Shown here: piece by piece, positions 1 to 7,203 of the stretch
Layout: each line of letters opens with the position of its first letter
Position numbering within the stretch: position 1 is the stretch's first letter
DNA from: Clostridia bacterium
Lineage (GTDB): Bacteria; Bacillota; Clostridia; Christensenellales; Pumilibacteraceae
Length of the DNA stretch: 34,440 nt
Assembly (NCBI GenBank): GCA_017501145.1
Contig: JAFVXL010000022.1
Coordinates: 1-34,440 of the forward strand
Direction of reading: 5' to 3'
Made by a program: the position numbers and the translations under genes
Notes under the pieces: generated by a model
The model's input: the letters and a program-made list of their open reading frames with translations, nothing else
Databases searched by the model: none
Told to the model about the DNA's origin: nothing

Positions 1-313
1 CCTTGCTAACGCCTTCCTTGATGGTGCTGGGAGCGCCTTCAACGAGTGCCTTAGCATCGCCAAGACCAAGACCGGTGATTTCACGAACAACCTTGATAAC
101 TGCAATCTTGTTTGCGCCGAATTCCTTAAGAATTACGTTGAACTCGGTTTGCTCTTCTTCAGCAGGAGCAGCAGCAGCGCCTGCAGCAGGAGCAGCAACT
201 GCCATAGCAGCAGCGGATACGCCAAACTCATTTTCGATCATCTTAACGAGATCGTTAAGCTCAAGAACCGAAAGACCCTTGATTTCTTCTAACATTTTAT
301 TCAAATCAGCCAT
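1..313 (-). CDS. rplL: 50S ribosomal protein L7/L12 (partial, C-terminus outside the window)
   Basis: This is the stalk protein of the large ribosomal subunit; dimers bind L10 and recruit translation GTPases. Translated from the ATG at 313 the protein begins [19 protein letters not shown], the N-terminal dimerisation and L10-binding region. An Ala/Gly/Pro-rich hinge follows at about residues 34-52, then the start of the C-terminal domain ([20 protein letters not shown], and [16 protein letters not shown]). The gene runs off the left edge after about 104 residues, against roughly 120-130 for the family. AAGGAGATAAA lies just upstream of the start. It follows rplJ by 34 bases in the usual rplJL order and should share the L10-leader attenuator. 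Confidence 0.97.
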   Translation of the reverse strand, partial: MADLNKMLEEIKGLSVLELNDLVKMIENEFGVSAAAMAVAAPAAGAAAAPAEEEQTEFNVILKEFGANKIAVIKVVREITGLGLGDAKALVEGAPSTIKEGVSK

Positions 314-347
314 TTTAATTTATCTCCTTTGATATTTTTTAATTAGA

Positions 348-866
348 TTAAGCTTGTTTTTTTGCTACCTCGCTAAGCGCAACAGCAAGACTGCGCATCG
401 GCGAAGTAAGTAATCCCAACAACTGTCCAACCAAAACGGTCTTGGACGGAATTGAAGCGATTTTGTTGATACCAGCAGCGTCCATTGCTTGATTTTCAAC
501 AACGCCACCCTTTATTGCAAGTTTGTTAAGTTTCTTCATGTTTTCGCTAATGATTCTTGCCGGAGCGGTTGCATCATCATACGAGAATGCTACTGCGGTA
601 GGACCTTCGAAAACCTTATCGAAACCTTCGTAACCCGAATTTTTGAATGCTCTTAAGATCAATCTGTTCTTGATTACCTTGTATTCAACGCCTGCTTCAC
701 GAAGAGCGCTACGAAGCTTGGTGTCTTCTTCTACGCTGATTCCACGATAATCTACAACTACGATACCAGCCGCCTTCTTAACCTTTTCTTCGAGCACAGC
801 AACTTGCTCTTTCTTAAGTCTAAGGGTTTCGGTTTCCTTTTGGAGCTCATTAATTTGTGTAGACAA
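348..866 (-). CDS. rplJ: 50S ribosomal protein L10
   Basis: L10 forms the base of the ribosomal stalk and, in complex with L7/L12, binds its own mRNA leader. The 172-residue product has the family's usual length. It shows the N-terminal rRNA-binding region with the conserved AAGIVVVDYRGISVEED stretch and NRLILRAF, and a C-terminal helix (LLGLLTSPMRSLAVALSEVA) for L7/L12 binding. The start is a TTG at 866, chosen because AGGAGG lies directly upstream at the right spacing (plus-strand 874-880) and the product opens MSTQINELQ. The N-terminus carries about 15 more residues (ETETLRLKKEQVAVLEEKV) than the shortest family members. It is preceded by a leader with a hairpin terminator. Confidence 0.97.
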   Translation of the reverse strand: MSTQINELQKETETLRLKKEQVAVLEEKVKKAAGIVVVDYRGISVEEDTKLRSALREAGVEYKVIKNRLILRAFKNSGYEGFDKVFEGPTAVAFSYDDATAPARIISENMKKLNKLAIKGGVVENQAMDAAGINKIASIPSKTVLVGQLLGLLTSPMRSLAVALSEVAKKQA

Positions 867-899
867 AACTTATTCCTCCTTTACAAAATTTATATTATC

Positions 900-984
900 T
901 AAGAAAAAATCCGACTTCGCAATAAGAGAGCGAGGTCGGACTAAAAAACAATCTTTTTTTGCCAACAACCTCGGTAAGCTCTGT
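900..984 (-). promoter_or_regulatory. Ribosomal protein L10 leader (attenuator) of rplJL
   Basis: The untranslated stretch before rplJ contains a strong intrinsic terminator: plus-strand 910-940 forms a stem (TCCGAC-CTCGC paired with GCGAA-GTCGGA), followed in the transcript by six U (904-909). An upstream segment, ACCGAGG in the transcript (plus-strand 968-974), is complementary to ACCTCG (931-936) inside the terminator stem. The RNA can therefore form an antiterminator or a terminator. This layout and position match the L10 leader family (Rfam RF00557), where L10/L12 binding shifts the balance to termination. The family call is from memory and position; the alternative pairings are read from the sequence. 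Confidence 0.8.
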
Positions 985-989
985 TGCGA

Positions 990-1018
990 ATTATAACCAA
1001 ACGGTTACTTACTTTCTA
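990..1018 (-). promoter_or_regulatory. Possible internal promoter for rplJL
   Basis: On the minus strand a perfect TATAAT (plus-strand 990-995) lies 17 bases from a weak -35 TAGAAA (1013-1018). Transcription would start near 983, at the beginning of the L10 leader. This would allow rplJL expression independent of the upstream rpmG-rplA transcript. The -35 match is only 4 of 6. Confidence 0.4.
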
Positions 1019-1035
1019 CGGTTTTTAACTTAAAA

Positions 1036-1722
1036 TTAGATACGATAATTTACTTTTACGCCAGGGCCCATAGTTGCCGCTGCGGTTACGCTGCGGATAT
1101 AAGTTCCCTTTGCTGCTGCCGGCTTAGCCTTAACGATAGCTTCCATAAGAGCGTTGAAGTTCTCCAAAAGCTTCTCTTCGCCGAAGGACTTCTTACCGAT
1201 GGGGCAGTGAATAATAGCAGTCTTATCAACTCTATATTCTACCTTACCAGCCTTAGTTTCTTTAACTGCCTTAGCGATATCCATAGTAACGGTACCCGAC
1301 TTAGGCGAGGGCATAAGACCCTTAGGTCCAAGAATTCTTGCCACTCTACCCATTTGACCCATCATATCAGGGCTGGTGATGCACACGTCGAAGTCAAGGA
1401 AGTTCTCGTTTTGGATCTTAGCGATAATTTCCTCAGCGCCAACAATATCAGCGCCTGCCTTCAATGCGATTTCTGCCTTGTCACCCTTAGCGATAACAAG
1501 CACCTTTACGGACTTACCGGTTCCATTGGGAAGTACAACGGTACCACGAACCTGTTGGTCAGCTTGACGAGGATCTACGCCAAGACGAACGTGAAGCTCA
1601 ATAGTTTCGTCGAACTTAGCCTTAGCCGAAGCAACTACGTTCTTCATAGCGTCAGCAGGCTCATAAACCTGAGTCAAATCTATTTCCTTAACGGTGTTAA
1701 GATAATTCTTTCCGTGTCTCAT
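1036..1722 (-). CDS. rplA: 50S ribosomal protein L1
   Basis: L1 forms the mobile L1 stalk at the ribosomal E site and binds 23S rRNA. The 228-residue product has the usual length and family signatures: the N-terminal MRHGKNY...[11 protein letters not shown], the central [19 protein letters not shown], the [20 protein letters not shown] motif and the C-terminal [16 protein letters not shown]. The ATG at 1722 is chosen because AGGAGGGGAC lies just upstream. A longer frame to 1743 would begin inside rplK and place the Shine-Dalgarno inside the coding sequence. It follows rplK closely, with the rplA ribosome-binding site overlapping the rplK stop codon, so translation is probably coupled. Confidence 0.97.
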   Translation of the reverse strand: MRHGKNYLNTVKEIDLTQVYEPADAMKNVVASAKAKFDETIELHVRLGVDPRQADQQVRGTVVLPNGTGKSVKVLVIAKGDKAEIALKAGADIVGAEEIIAKIQNENFLDFDVCITSPDMMGQMGRVARILGPKGLMPSPKSGTVTMDIAKAVKETKAGKVEYRVDKTAIIHCPIGKKSFGEEKLLENFNALMEAIVKAKPAAAKGTYIRSVTAAATMGPGVKVNYRI

Positions 1723-1732
1723 AGTCCCCTCC

Positions 1733-2158
1733 TTAGTCCACAACCGTAACGCCCATGCTGCGAGCGGTACCAGCGATCATGCTGCAAGCGCTCTCAAGCG
1801 AAGCTGCGTTCAAGTCGGGCATCTTAAGCTTAGCGATCTCCTCAACCTGAGCCTTGGTGATCTTAGCTACCTTGTCCTTGTTGGGCTTAGCGGAGCCGGA
1901 TTCGATCTTACAAGCCTTCTTGATAAGAACTGCCGCGGGCGGAGTCTTAAGAACGAAGGTAAACGAACGGTCTGCATAGATGGTGATAACTACGGGAATT
2001 ATCAAGCCTTCTTGGCCTCTAGTCTTTTCGTTAAATTCCTTGGTAAAGCCCGGAATATTGATACCGTGAGGTCCGAGGCTAGAACCAACCGGGGGACCCG
2101 GGGTTGCTTTGCCGGCGGGAAGCTGAAGCTTTACCATAGCTGTGATTTTCTTTGCCAT
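1733..2158 (-). CDS. rplK: 50S ribosomal protein L11
   Basis: L11 organises the GTPase-associated centre of 23S rRNA. The 141-residue product has the family's standard length, with the N-terminal [20 protein letters not shown] and [16 protein letters not shown] motifs, [15 protein letters not shown] in the middle, and a C-terminal rRNA-binding domain ending [12 protein letters not shown]. The ATG at 2158 has AAGGAGAAAAA upstream. It lies 79 bases after nusG and directly before rplA, the usual Bacillota order. The 79-base gap contains only a small hairpin (GAGCG-TTT-CGCTC). Confidence 0.97.
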   Translation of the reverse strand: MAKKITAMVKLQLPAGKATPGPPVGSSLGPHGINIPGFTKEFNEKTRGQEGLIIPVVITIYADRSFTFVLKTPPAAVLIKKACKIESGSAKPNKDKVAKITKAQVEEIAKLKMPDLNAASLESACSMIAGTARSMGVTVVD

Positions 2159-2237
2159 TAAAGTTTTTCTCCTTGCTTATAATTTTTATATATGCAATCG
2201 AGGTACTAGCGAGCGAAACGCTCTCCCTGACCGTATA

Positions 2238-2774
2238 TTACGAATTTTCAATAAGCTCGATTTGATTGAGCTCAAGCTCAACAGGGGTAGCCCTGCCGAA
2301 CATACTTACGATAACCTTGCACTTGCTCGCAGCAGCGTTGATAGACTCAATCTCGCCCACAAAGCCCTCGAGCGCACCATCGATAACGTTAACCTTATCT
2401 CCTACCTTAAACTCGGTAGTTACGGTAAGCTTTTCGAGATGCATACGCTTTATTTCGTCTTCGGTAAGCGGAATCGGACGACCCATCGGACCTACGAAAC
2501 CGGTTACGCCACGAGTGTTAACAATCATATGCCACATCGAGTTATCATAAACCATCTTAATCAGCACGTAGCATGGAAACATTCTACGCTGAACTATTTT
2601 ACGTTTGCCGTTCTTTTCTTCGACAACGTCTTCCATCGGTATGGTTATCTCCAAAAGCCTATCCCTTTTGCCGTTCTTGGTAAAAACCATCTCAAGGTTT
2701 TCCTTTACCATGTTTTCGTAACCGGAATAGGTATGAAGAACATACCACTTAGCATCTTCCAAATTTACGCTCAT
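2238..2774 (-). CDS. nusG: Transcription termination/antitermination protein NusG
   Basis: NusG binds the RNA polymerase clamp and affects pausing, termination and transcription-translation coupling. The 178-residue product has the two-domain form. The NGN domain is at about residues 8-115, with KWYVLHTYSGYENMVKENL and RRMFPCYVLIKMVYDNSMW. A C-terminal KOW domain (VGDKVNVIDGALEGFVGEI) follows at about residues 123-175. Its start overlaps the secE stop by four bases (ATGA), implying translational coupling. The secE-nusG-rplK order is conserved across bacteria. Confidence 0.97.
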   Translation of the reverse strand: MSVNLEDAKWYVLHTYSGYENMVKENLEMVFTKNGKRDRLLEITIPMEDVVEEKNGKRKIVQRRMFPCYVLIKMVYDNSMWHMIVNTRGVTGFVGPMGRPIPLTEDEIKRMHLEKLTVTTEFKVGDKVNVIDGALEGFVGEIESINAAASKCKVIVSMFGRATPVELELNQIELIENS

Positions 2775-3043
2775 TTGCCGATCGCTCCAACTATCTTAGA
2801 TATCGGATCAATATCTTTCAAAAGTAAGCCGTCGTGTGCAACGCCAAGCAACATATCGAACGCAAATAATACAACCAAAAATGCTGCTACCACGCCAAGC
2901 ACAACTAAAGTAGTCTTAAATACAGTAGCAAACGTCGGCCAGCTAACTTTCTTCATCTCAGAAAAAGCCTCCTTAAAAAAGGTTGCTATCTTGCCACGTT
3001 TTTTGGTCTTTTTAGTCTCGGGCTTGTTGTTGTTCTTTTCCAC
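2771..3043 (-). CDS. secE: Preprotein translocase subunit SecE
   Basis: SecE is the essential small membrane subunit of the SecYEG translocon. The 90-residue product begins with a basic cytoplasmic segment (KKTKKRGKIATFFKE), followed by the conserved amphipathic motif FSEMKKVSWPTFATVFKTT. One transmembrane helix (about residues 45-68) comes next, and a short tail. The start is GTG at 3043, preceded at good spacing by GGAG. Single-span SecE of this size is typical of Bacillota. It lies 11 bases downstream of rpmG and overlaps nusG. Confidence 0.95.
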   Translation of the reverse strand: MEKNNNKPETKKTKKRGKIATFFKEAFSEMKKVSWPTFATVFKTTLVVLGVVAAFLVVLFAFDMLLGVAHDGLLLKDIDPISKIVGAIGK

Positions 3044-3054
3044 AGCCGCTCTCC

Positions 3055-3204
3055 TTATTTGGTTTCCTTATGAACGGTATGCTTACGGCAAAATCTGCAG
3101 TACTTCTTAAGCTCGATTCTATCAGGATCGTTCTTCTTATTCTTCATGTCGTCGTAATTTCTCTGCTTGCATTCGGTGCATGCCAAGGTAATTCTCGTTC
3201 TCAT
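3055..3204 (-). CDS. rpmG: 50S ribosomal protein L33
   Basis: This 49-residue protein reads [20 protein letters not shown] and continues to [15 protein letters not shown] at the C-terminus. The two CxxC pairs (Cys9/Cys12 and Cys36/Cys39) make it the zinc-binding (C+) form of L33. A Shine-Dalgarno-like AGGAG lies before the ATG at 3204. It is the first gene of the rpmG-secE-nusG-rplKA transcript, a usual Bacillota arrangement. A promoter lies about 60 bases upstream. Confidence 0.95.
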   Translation of the reverse strand: MRTRITLACTECKQRNYDDMKNKKNDPDRIELKKYCRFCRKHTVHKETK

Positions 3205-3258
3205 TTTGTTACTCCTAATTCGTCACTAAAAACACCACCCATAGGTGGCGCTTGTATT

Positions 3259-3288
3259 ATCTTATCACAAGCCGTCAAAACAAGTCAA
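3259..3288 (-). promoter_or_regulatory. Sigma-A promoter of rpmG-secE-nusG-rplKA
   Basis: On the minus strand TTGACT (plus 3283-3288) is followed after 18 bases by TAAGAT (3259-3264). The downstream leader contains a small hairpin, CCACC-TATGGGTGG. Apart from this promoter, the 3424-3447 terminator and AT-rich DNA, I see nothing else in 3205-3459. Confidence 0.6.
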
Positions 3289-3423
3289 GCATTTTTATGC
3301 CTTTTTAGAATTTTTTAGCAAAATTTTCGTTGATTTTTTTAGTATTTTTTACTTGACTATTTGTTGCATTTTTACTGCAAGCTGACAAAACGAACCTTAT
3401 CATATATATATGGTTCAACATTA

Positions 3424-3447
3424 TAAAAACCGCCCAAAAAGACGGTT
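3424..3447 (-). terminator. Rho-independent terminator of the aspB-trpS operon
   Basis: In the minus-strand transcript AACCGTC-TTTTTG-GGCGGTT forms a 7-bp stem (one G-U pair) followed by U residues. It lies 13 bases past the stop of the last gene of the operon. Confidence 0.8.
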
Positions 3448-3459
3448 TAGTTGTAAAAA

Positions 3460-4161
3460 TTAAATCTTATGGTCGATATACGAGAACTTGCCAAGATATC
3501 TCACTCTGAACGCCCCGAAGTTCTTTATTTTGTCCACCTGCATAGAGTCATATATGGCCGGTGTTACGACGGTTACCTGCTCTCCGTCACGAACAAACAC
3601 GTACTTGACCTTAAAATACCTTTTCGAGCCGCTCTTCGAGCGAACCGCCTCGACGAAAGAGCCGATACTTTCTTCGCCTTTTTTCAGCACTACAAAAACG
3701 ATTACGTTGCGAACGACAAAATACATTGCTATTAAGAACATTATGCCGCCTATAACCCACAAAAATATACTCTGCGTAGAAGGCCACGGCACAAACGCAT
3801 CAACGTACTTTTTGTCGAAGGTAAACAAATTACCCTCTTCATCGTAAATGTAGCACACCTCTACCAAATAGTTCATTTCTTCCGCTTGCGCCTTAGTGTA
3901 AGTAGCAACCGTTGCTCCGTCCACCTCGTTTTCGTGCTCAATGCCGGGAATAATATACCCCCAAGAGTGCGCGCCCATATCAGTATAAGTCATAGTGCTA
4001 AGCTTAACCATTTCCGCTTGCACCACCGTGCCTTCTGTTTTGAGCCTTTCCATCCTGCTATTAGTTTCTTGATAGCTTGCATGAATATAATAGCCCATAA
4101 CAGCTACAGCTACAGTCAAAAGCGCAAAAAAAATAAATCTGCTGTTCCACTTTCCAATCAT
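3460..4161 (-). CDS. Membrane protein with two predicted TM helices, DUF3592-like, function unknown
   Basis: I do not recognise a specific function for this 233-residue protein. It has a transmembrane segment near the N-terminus (about residues 8-28). An extracytoplasmic region of about 100 residues follows, opening with EGTVVQAEMVKL. A second helix lies at about residues 134-156 (IFLWVIGGIMFLIAMYFVV), with a C-terminal beta-rich cytoplasmic part. The helix-beta-helix layout with an EGTVV motif resembles DUF3592 proteins, but this is by eye only. Its ATG overlaps the stop of the preceding membrane gene by four bases, so the two are probably made together. It is the last gene of the operon, just before a terminator. 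Confidence 0.7.
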   Translation of the reverse strand: MIGKWNSRFIFFALLTVAVAVMGYYIHASYQETNSRMERLKTEGTVVQAEMVKLSTMTYTDMGAHSWGYIIPGIEHENEVDGATVATYTKAQAEEMNYLVEVCYIYDEEGNLFTFDKKYVDAFVPWPSTQSIFLWVIGGIMFLIAMYFVVRNVIVFVVLKKGEESIGSFVEAVRSKSGSKRYFKVKYVFVRDGEQVTVVTPAIYDSMQVDKIKNFGAFRVRYLGKFSYIDHKI

Positions 4162-4682
4162 TTTTTCGTAAACCTCTTCAATACGTACGCCACTCCCTTG
4201 TCAAGCGCAAACCCGAACAACACAGTAGCTACCATCCAAACTACACCTAATAAATAAACACCCACTCTAAGCTCGCCAATCTTAACACTCTCTACGTCAA
4301 AGCCAACGAAACCTTTTAGCACGGTTGCAAATAACACGTACACGCAAATCGCGAATACCGAAAATATAACAGCTCTCAACACAACCTGCAAACCCGTTTT
4401 GTCAAGCTTTTTTGTGCAAAATACTATTATAGCAAGCGGCGAAAAATATAATGCGCTAAAAAGTATTTCGCCACCACCTATTCCGCCCAAAAAGAAACCT
4501 ATAATATTACTCGCCACAACTACTATTGTAGCAACAGTCGCACCACTCTTTTGGGCACAAACGCAATAAAAAACACACGCAAATATAAGCGGAGTTATTA
4601 AATGAAATAATGACGATAAAATGATACAAACGCTACATAGCGCGCACATCACTCCACCAAACGCCAAATCACGTGTACCCAT
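4158..4682 (-). CDS. Polytopic membrane protein, function unknown (possibly S-component-like)
   Basis: This 174-residue, very hydrophobic protein has about five transmembrane segments. It starts MGTRDLAFGGVMCALCSV and has a Gly-rich loop, FFLGGIGGGEILF. The N-terminal RDLAFGGVMCAL pattern and small size are reminiscent of substrate-binding S components of ECF transporters and of DUF2232-like proteins. No diagnostic motif supports either, and no ECF energising genes are nearby. It lies 9 bases after the Cys-rich J-like gene and overlaps the next membrane gene by 4 bases. Confidence 0.7.
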   Translation of the reverse strand: MGTRDLAFGGVMCALCSVCIILSSLFHLITPLIFACVFYCVCAQKSGATVATIVVVASNIIGFFLGGIGGGEILFSALYFSPLAIIVFCTKKLDKTGLQVVLRAVIFSVFAICVYVLFATVLKGFVGFDVESVKIGELRVGVYLLGVVWMVATVLFGFALDKGVAYVLKRFTKK

Positions 4683-4691
4683 ACACTCTCC

Positions 4692-5273
4692 TTAGCAGCG
4701 ACAGCAAAGATTCATACATTCCATACAGCAAAGCGTGGTACAGCAGGTATTGAGACAGTTTCCCGTTGCGTAGCTGCCCTGCATCCCTTGTTCGCCCTTT
4801 AGATCCTGGGGCGGGACTTTGTCCGAGCCAAGAACTTGCTGCATTTTAGCAAGAGAATCCTTGTACCTCTCGTTGTCAGGGCTAAGCCTAACCGCCTCTT
4901 GTAAGTGCGTAAGGCAGTCGTTCATCCACTCGCGCTTATAGTAAACAAGAGCTTGGTAATAATGCCACTCGCCGTCGCGGTCCATGATAGCGTCAAGTCG
5001 CTCTTGCGCCTCGTCGTACTTCTTTTCTTTGACCATTTGCTCGACGTAGCCGTACCCTACTCCGTACTTTTGTTCATCATCCTTTTGCTTCTTTTTTTCG
5101 AGAATAATGCGCCAAGCAAATTCAAGCTCGGTAAGCATGCTTGCAGCTTGCGCGCCTTCGTCGCCCGGCAAAAATCTCTTTTCGCCATACTCATCCTTAA
5201 GCTGCTCGTACCTTGCTTTAAGCGCATCAAAATCCGAATCTTCGGGCATATTCAATATCTGGTATGGATTCAT
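4692..5273 (-). CDS. J-like/TPR protein with a cysteine-string C-terminus
   Basis: The 193-residue product begins with a J-domain-like helical segment (MNPYQILNMPEDSDFDALKA, then AWRIILEKKKQKDDE). The HPD tripeptide that stimulates DnaK is absent; the loop reads DEYGEKRF. About two TPR-like repeats follow (GYVEQMVKEKKYDEAQERLD; YYQALVYYKREW; HLQEAVRLSPDNERY). The last 22 residues contain nine cysteines, including three CC pairs (NTCCTTLCCMECMNLCCRC). The ATG directly follows the TAA of the DUF5685 gene, with AAGGAG inside that gene's end, so translation should be coupled. Role unknown; I infer a metal-binding or membrane-associated adaptor acting with the DUF5685 protein. Confidence 0.8.
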   Translation of the reverse strand: MNPYQILNMPEDSDFDALKARYEQLKDEYGEKRFLPGDEGAQAASMLTELEFAWRIILEKKKQKDDEQKYGVGYGYVEQMVKEKKYDEAQERLDAIMDRDGEWHYYQALVYYKREWMNDCLTHLQEAVRLSPDNERYKDSLAKMQQVLGSDKVPPQDLKGEQGMQGSYATGNCLNTCCTTLCCMECMNLCCRC

Positions 5274-6185
5274 TTATTCTCCTTTTTTGTCGGCACTACT
5301 GGCCGTCGCTTTAATAATCGGCTTTTTGAGTTTGCTTTTGCTGGCAAGCAGCTCGCATACCTTTTCTCTTAAGCCGTAATACACTATTTTACGCAACAAA
5401 TCGTAGCTTTGTGTAAACGTAAGCAAGTTAAAGCATTCTATCACTCTATTTACCGTAGAATTTAGTGCAAATTCTATAAATTGTCTATTGTCATTAAAAA
5501 ATTGTTGTCTACTCTTAAAATTCTCCGATATGGTCAAAGCCAAAAACGGATTGTATCTTTTTGCCTTAAAATCTTCGTCAATATCGTCTAACGCATCCAT
5601 CAAATAGACGTACTTACCGATATTGTACGCAAGTCTAACGCTGTTTTCGTCCGCCTTATCTCCAATCAATAACGTAACCAAATCTTGCATCATACGCGCG
5701 AACGCATCACTCATTCTATCCAAGCCGACTACGCTGGATTGTTCTAAGCTCCTGAGCTTAGCATAGCCGTTACAAATTATCTCATCTGCTTGCGCAAAAG
5801 CGTCCCTACTTGCTTGGTACGCCTTAAACAATGATTTTTTCGCAAGCTTATATTTAAGTCCATCTCCGTCAACGATACCGTCCTCAGCCTTATAATAGCT
5901 AAGCATAATATTGACGGCAACAAGGCGATCCATCAATTCATTTTGACTAATCACGGACTTCTTCTTTATGGGGCTTACAATACACGTTCTTTGCTCGACC
6001 TTGACTTCTTGATTTTTCAAATCGTGCACAAGCGCGCTCAAAAATGCCATATCATAATTTACAGTAAGCCTTGCCATTTGCCCCATCAGCTTACCCGTTC
6101 TTATACAAAGTCCGCAGTAGAAAGCGTTAAATACACCAAGCTCTGCGGGCGTTACGTTTTTGGGCGGAACTATATAGCCGAACAT
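5274..6185 (-). CDS. DUF5685 family protein
   Basis: This 303-residue protein opens with MFGYIVPPKN and has the N-terminal FYCGLC motif (Cys24, Cys27) that I associate with DUF5685. ARLTVNYDMAFLSAL follows, and a third cysteine is in RTCIVSPIKKK. Much of the rest is alpha-helical, including an acidic DALDDIDEDF segment near residue 200. The function is unknown. The CxxC plus third-cysteine pattern suggests a metal or Fe-S site, which is inference. The gene lies 1 base after trpS and abuts the J-like Cys-rich gene (TAA followed at once by ATG). Confidence 0.8.
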   Translation of the reverse strand: MFGYIVPPKNVTPAELGVFNAFYCGLCIRTGKLMGQMARLTVNYDMAFLSALVHDLKNQEVKVEQRTCIVSPIKKKSVISQNELMDRLVAVNIMLSYYKAEDGIVDGDGLKYKLAKKSLFKAYQASRDAFAQADEIICNGYAKLRSLEQSSVVGLDRMSDAFARMMQDLVTLLIGDKADENSVRLAYNIGKYVYLMDALDDIDEDFKAKRYNPFLALTISENFKSRQQFFNDNRQFIEFALNSTVNRVIECFNLLTFTQSYDLLRKIVYYGLREKVCELLASKSKLKKPIIKATASSADKKGE

Positions 6186-6186
6186 A

Positions 6187-7173
6187 TTAAATGCCTATGA
6201 AACCTATCTTTCTCTTTACCTTAGAGAGTGTTTTGTATGCTATTGCGCTAGCCGCGTTAGCCCCGCTCTTCATAAGATCAGATAGGTATGCCTTGTCGGC
6301 GCGAATACGCTTGTATTCTTGTTGAACCTTGTCTAAGAACGAAGCAACCGTTTCGCCTACGGCAAGCTTAAATGAAGCATAGTTGCTTGAGCTAAATTCG
6401 CTTTCGACTTCGCTAATACTCTTATCTGCAAATGCTGAATATATCGTAATAAGGTTGCTTATGCCAGGCTTATCCTCTCTAACGACAATTTCGCTACCGC
6501 TGTCCGTTACTGCGCGCTTAAACTTACGCATAACGGTATCCTTATCGTCAAGCAAGAACACCGTTCCTTCTGCGTTTTCGTCAGTCTTGCCCATCTTAGC
6601 GGTAGGATCCAATAAGCTCGTAATCTTAGCGCCTACTTTGGGATAAATGCCCTCTGGAAGAACGAAGGTCGGCGAATAGCGGTTGTTAAATCTTTCGGCA
6701 ATAGTGCGGGCAAGCTCAAGGTGTTGCTGCTGGTCCTTGCCAATAGGCACGTACTTTGCTTGGTACAAAAGTATATCCGCCGCCATAAGCACAGGATAGG
6801 CAAAGAGCCCCACGTTAATATTTTCGGGGGCCTTTGCGCTTTTGTCCTTAAATTGAGTCATACGGCGCGCCTCACCAAATTGAGTGTAGCAGTTGAGTAT
6901 CCACGAAAGCTCGCTATGCATATGCACTTGCGATTGCAAAAAGAGTATGCATTTTTCGGGGTCAACGCCGAGCGCAACAAGCAAGGAAAACATATCCAAG
7001 GTGTTTTCTCTAAGCTCTGCGGCAGGGATACTTACGGTAATGCTGTGCAAATCAGCTACGGTATAAATACAATCGTAGCTTTTGGTCAAAGAGACCATGT
7101 TTTTTATTGCACCGAGATAGTTGCCTATCGTTAGTTTTCCGGTTGGTTTGAGCGCGCTGTATACAGTTTCCAT
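6187..7173 (-). CDS. trpS: Tryptophan--tRNA ligase
   Basis: TrpRS is a class Ic synthetase that charges tRNA-Trp. The 328-residue product matches the usual length. Family landmarks include PTGKLTIGNYLGA (HIGH region in the TIGN form), VADLHSITV, ARRMTQFKDKSA, PVLMAADILLYQA, VPIGKDQQQHLELAR and VTDSGSEI...KPGISNLITIYS. The KMSKS loop is unusual: residues 193-197 read KMGKT, with Gly for the first Ser. The start at 7173 has only a weak AAAGG upstream at long spacing. It is the second gene of an operon after the aminotransferase (30-base gap). Confidence 0.95.
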   Translation of the reverse strand: METVYSALKPTGKLTIGNYLGAIKNMVSLTKSYDCIYTVADLHSITVSIPAAELRENTLDMFSLLVALGVDPEKCILFLQSQVHMHSELSWILNCYTQFGEARRMTQFKDKSAKAPENINVGLFAYPVLMAADILLYQAKYVPIGKDQQQHLELARTIAERFNNRYSPTFVLPEGIYPKVGAKITSLLDPTAKMGKTDENAEGTVFLLDDKDTVMRKFKRAVTDSGSEIVVREDKPGISNLITIYSAFADKSISEVESEFSSSNYASFKLAVGETVASFLDKVQQEYKRIRADKAYLSDLMKSGANAASAIAYKTLSKVKRKIGFIGI

Positions 7174-7203
7174 AAGTTTTTGTAGCCTTTTTACTTAATT
7201 TTA

